A stretch of 64,000 bases of DNA from Lamprocystis purpurea DSM 4197 (GTDB lineage Bacteria; Pseudomonadota; Gammaproteobacteria; Chromatiales; Chromatiaceae): assembly GCF_000379525.1 (NCBI RefSeq), contig NZ_KB902499.1, forward strand, positions 1 to 64,000. The letters are read 5' to 3'. Below are positions 63,701 to 64,000 of the stretch, piece by piece (the stretch's first letter is position 1; each line of letters starts with the position of its first letter). A model generated the notes under the pieces. The model searched no databases. It saw only the letters and a list, made by a program, of their open reading frames with translations, and had not been told where the DNA came from. A program made the translations under genes and the position numbers.

Positions 63701-64000
63701 AGAGGGTGCGGACCACGGCATCCAGGCTGAAGTAGGCCTCATGGGGGAGGCAGGCGATGGTGAATCCAGCCTGCGTCAACTGCCGGCCCGCCGCACGCAC
63801 CTCGGCGGCGAGGTGCTGGCCCCAGCGTACATCGCCCGGCTTGCGCAGCCCGCCGAGCAGCGCCGTCAGCAGCGCCGGCACCAGCACGATGCCGAGCACC
63901 GAGAGGGTCCAGAACCAGGGCGCGGGCACTAGCAGCCAGCCCAGCACGAACAGCAGGGTCAGGGCCGCGGGCACCAGGCTGCGCCGCAGGTTGTCGGCCA
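57759..64000 (-). CDS. ndvB: Cyclic beta-1,2-glucan synthase, C-terminal 2080 residues (5' end beyond window)
   Basis: The frame is open to the right edge, so the start and the glycosyltransferase (GT84) part lie outside; the whole protein is normally about 2800 residues. Visible parts from N to C: membrane helices near the edge (ADNLRRSLVPAALTLLFVLG), a second hydrophobic group, the glycoamylase-like domain (about residues 450-730 of the visible part; YDNTLLDQTYRAAVARQIAY, GYNTVDLQSNYQYRAFGVPG, HHQGMSLLSLAYLLLDRPMQ), then two GH94-type beta-sandwich and helical regions with the catalytic GSGDWNDGMN near 1730. It makes periplasmic cyclic glucans used in osmotic adaptation. The stop codon comes from a palindromic repeat. 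Confidence 0.93.
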   Translation of the reverse strand, partial: ADNLRRSLVPAALTLLFVLGWLLVPAPWFWTLSVLGIVLVPALLTALLGGLRKPGDVRWGQHLAAEVRAAGRQLTQAGFTIACLPHEAYFSLDAVVRTLWRMGITRERLLEWTASGDQAAAPHGLRDCYRHMAAAPALALLTALAVAALQPAALSAAAPLLLLWLAAPALAWWLSRPRLPRPARLSLDQTQFLRATARKTWAFFETFVGPDDHWLPPDNYQEHPAPVVAHRTSPTNLGLSLLANLAAYDFGYLPAGGLLERTAHALRTMAGLERYRGHFYNWYDTQSLRPLAPLYVSAVDSGNLAGHLLTLQPGLLELVDAPILNARWLAGLDDTLRILTDTLDGALPDALADVRQRLDTALRTPPTTLAAVHQCLDALAAGAANGVAGLRPNADRETGYWAQALARQCRAMLDELLFLAPWLELPAGSTDPTPIETIPTLRQLAQLPETTLPPLLAESGRRARERIGALELLALQAGELARMDYDFLYDEAHHLLAIGYHVGERRLDTSYYDLLASEARLASFVAIAQGQLPQENWFALGRLLTSAAGEPTLLSWSGSMFEYLMPLLVMPTYDNTLLDQTYRAAVARQIAYGKARGVPWGVSESGYNTVDLQSNYQYRAFGVPGLGLKRGLAEDLVIAPYASALALMVAPEAACVNLQRLAAAGFTGRFGFYEAIDYTTGRVPHGQASALVRSFMVHHQGMSLLSLAYLLLDRPMQRRFASAPLFQATALLLQERIPKTPAFYSHTSESVTDFRPAGTGQEAPVRVFSSPNTRLPQVQLLSNGRYHVMITNAGGGYSRWKDLAVTRWREDSTRDAYGSFCYLRDPATNACWSTTYQPTLKQPDSFETIFSEGRAEFRRRDYELDSYTEIVVSPEDDIELRRMRLTNRSRIRRVIEVTSYAEVVLAPPAADALHPAFSNLFVQTEVLDPRPAILCTRRPRSPEERTPWMFHLMAARGAEHGTVSYETDRLRFIGRGRGLAAPAALNTDGPLSGTTGSVLDPIVAIRYCITLDPDQSVMLDRVTGIGDTRADALALVEKYQDQRLADRCFDLAWTHSQVVLRQLNASPADAQLYGHLAGSILYSNASLRAEASVLIQNRRGQSGLWSHAVSGDVPLVLLQISDPENIALVHQLVQAHAWWRLKGLSVDLVIWNEDQAGYRQELQEQILGLIAAGVEAHVVDRPGGIFIRPADQISGEDRLLFQTVARAILSDSRGTLAEQLGRRGPLERRPPRLRPSRTDTWERAPAARPARAAAGTRKADLLFDNGLGGFAADGREYVITLGPEQTTPAPWVNVLANPLFGSVISESGAAYTWSENAHEFRLTPWHNDPVADPSGEAFYIRDEESGHFWSPTPLPCRGATPYVSRHGFGYSVFEHTEDGIASELWVYVALDAAVKFSVLKLRNRSDRARRLSATGYVEWVLGDLRPKTAPYLITEIDPRSGALLARNPYNTEFAHHLAFFDVDDPARGYSGDRTEFIGRNGSLRHPAALLRTGLSGKVGAALDACAALQVAVALNPGQEQEIVFRLGVTGRRGSDDPGNAVYSGRGTAAARAALDAVRQHWQHTLGAVQVETPDPALDCLANGWLLYQTIACRLWARSGYYQSGGAFGFRDQLQDVAALIHCEPALIRNQLLLSASRQFPEGDVQHWWHPPTGRGVRTRCSDDYLWLPLVTARYCLATGDTGVLNEPVGFLDGRLVSGEDDSYYDLPGQSDETATLYQHCVRAILHGLRFGEHGLPLMGSGDWNDGMNLVGIKGRGESVWLGFFLYEVLMRFSAVADRHGDHAFVERCRAEAERLREQLDRQAWDGDWYRRAWFDDGQPLGSAINPECRIDAIAQSWSVLSGAGNSERARLGMAALDEHLVRRDLGLIQLLDPPFDTSPMNPGYIKGYVPGVRENGGQYTHAAVWTAMAFAALNDRARTWELFSMINPINHARTPAAVATYKVEPYVIAADIYAVAPHSGRGGWTWYSGSAGWMYRLILESILGLRLEGDTLCLEPCLPPDWTGFKLHYRYRETRYHIAVSQGTDSEAKSGVTIDGILRGDLSIPLIDDHQDHVVEVRLGAAGVGAVSDHSGVERDHRT

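Overview
The window is high-GC, densely coded proteobacterial DNA. Gas-vesicle genes, a CysB-type regulator, a proteobacterial pst operon, PhoP/PhoQ-like regulators and multihaem cytochromes point to a gammaproteobacterium. A gas-vacuolate purple sulfur bacterium (Chromatiaceae, Thiocapsa/Lamprocystis/Thiodictyon-like) fits best; this is inference, because no rRNA gene is present. I saw no tRNA, rRNA or CRISPR array.

Layout. 1-6729 (minus strand): a gas-vesicle cluster in the order NtrC-type activator, gvpF/L, gvpL/F, PAS histidine kinase, receiver protein, gvpA, gvpC-like, gvpN (cut by the left edge). A near-consensus sigma-54 promoter lies upstream of gvpA, so the cluster appears to carry its own sensing and activation module. 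7468-13398: a two-receiver diguanylate cyclase, then a tripartite RND efflux pair without an outer-membrane partner. 13756-19593: DUF29, a secreted repeat protein, a decayed toxin-antitoxin pair, carbonic anhydrase, an MRJP/yellow-like protein and a small secreted protein. 19703-25053: PepSY-like protein with a PhoP/PhoQ-like two-component pair, a GH13 amylase and a coiled-coil membrane protein. 25409-30329: PssA, then a translationally coupled seven-haem cytochrome / cytochrome b / eight-haem cytochrome operon. 30753-32474: ImmA/IrrE-type peptidase and a Uma2-type protein. 32663-38314: pstSCAB-phoU with a Pho box. 38532-45342: an orphan DNA methyltransferase with a truncated follower, then a sulfate-assimilation locus (cysB-like, cysJ, cysI, cysH, cysC) in which cysJ and cysI are fused by deletion and cysI is further broken by a 206-bp inverted-repeat element. 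45424-49356: sugar-nucleotide-epimerase-like protein, gltS and a TAXI-family lipoprotein.

49464-56001 is the most unusual part. It holds an FtsK/SpoIIIE-type ATPase with a degenerate first module and an active second one, two paralogous 95-residue helical proteins, a helical-repeat/seven-blade WD40 protein, a small protein with an ADP-ribosyltransferase-like STS motif, and a coupled Cys/His-rich protein. The layout recalls type VII (ESX-like) secretion or conflict modules but I recognise no described system. 56579-64000: HVO_A0114-like DNA-binding protein, a YjdF-like membrane protein and the C-terminal two thirds of a cyclic beta-1,2-glucan synthase running off the right edge.

Short non-coding repeats with inverted termini are scattered through the window in at least five families. 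They sit between genes, in stop codons and inside broken genes, and have shaped much of the gene decay seen here.
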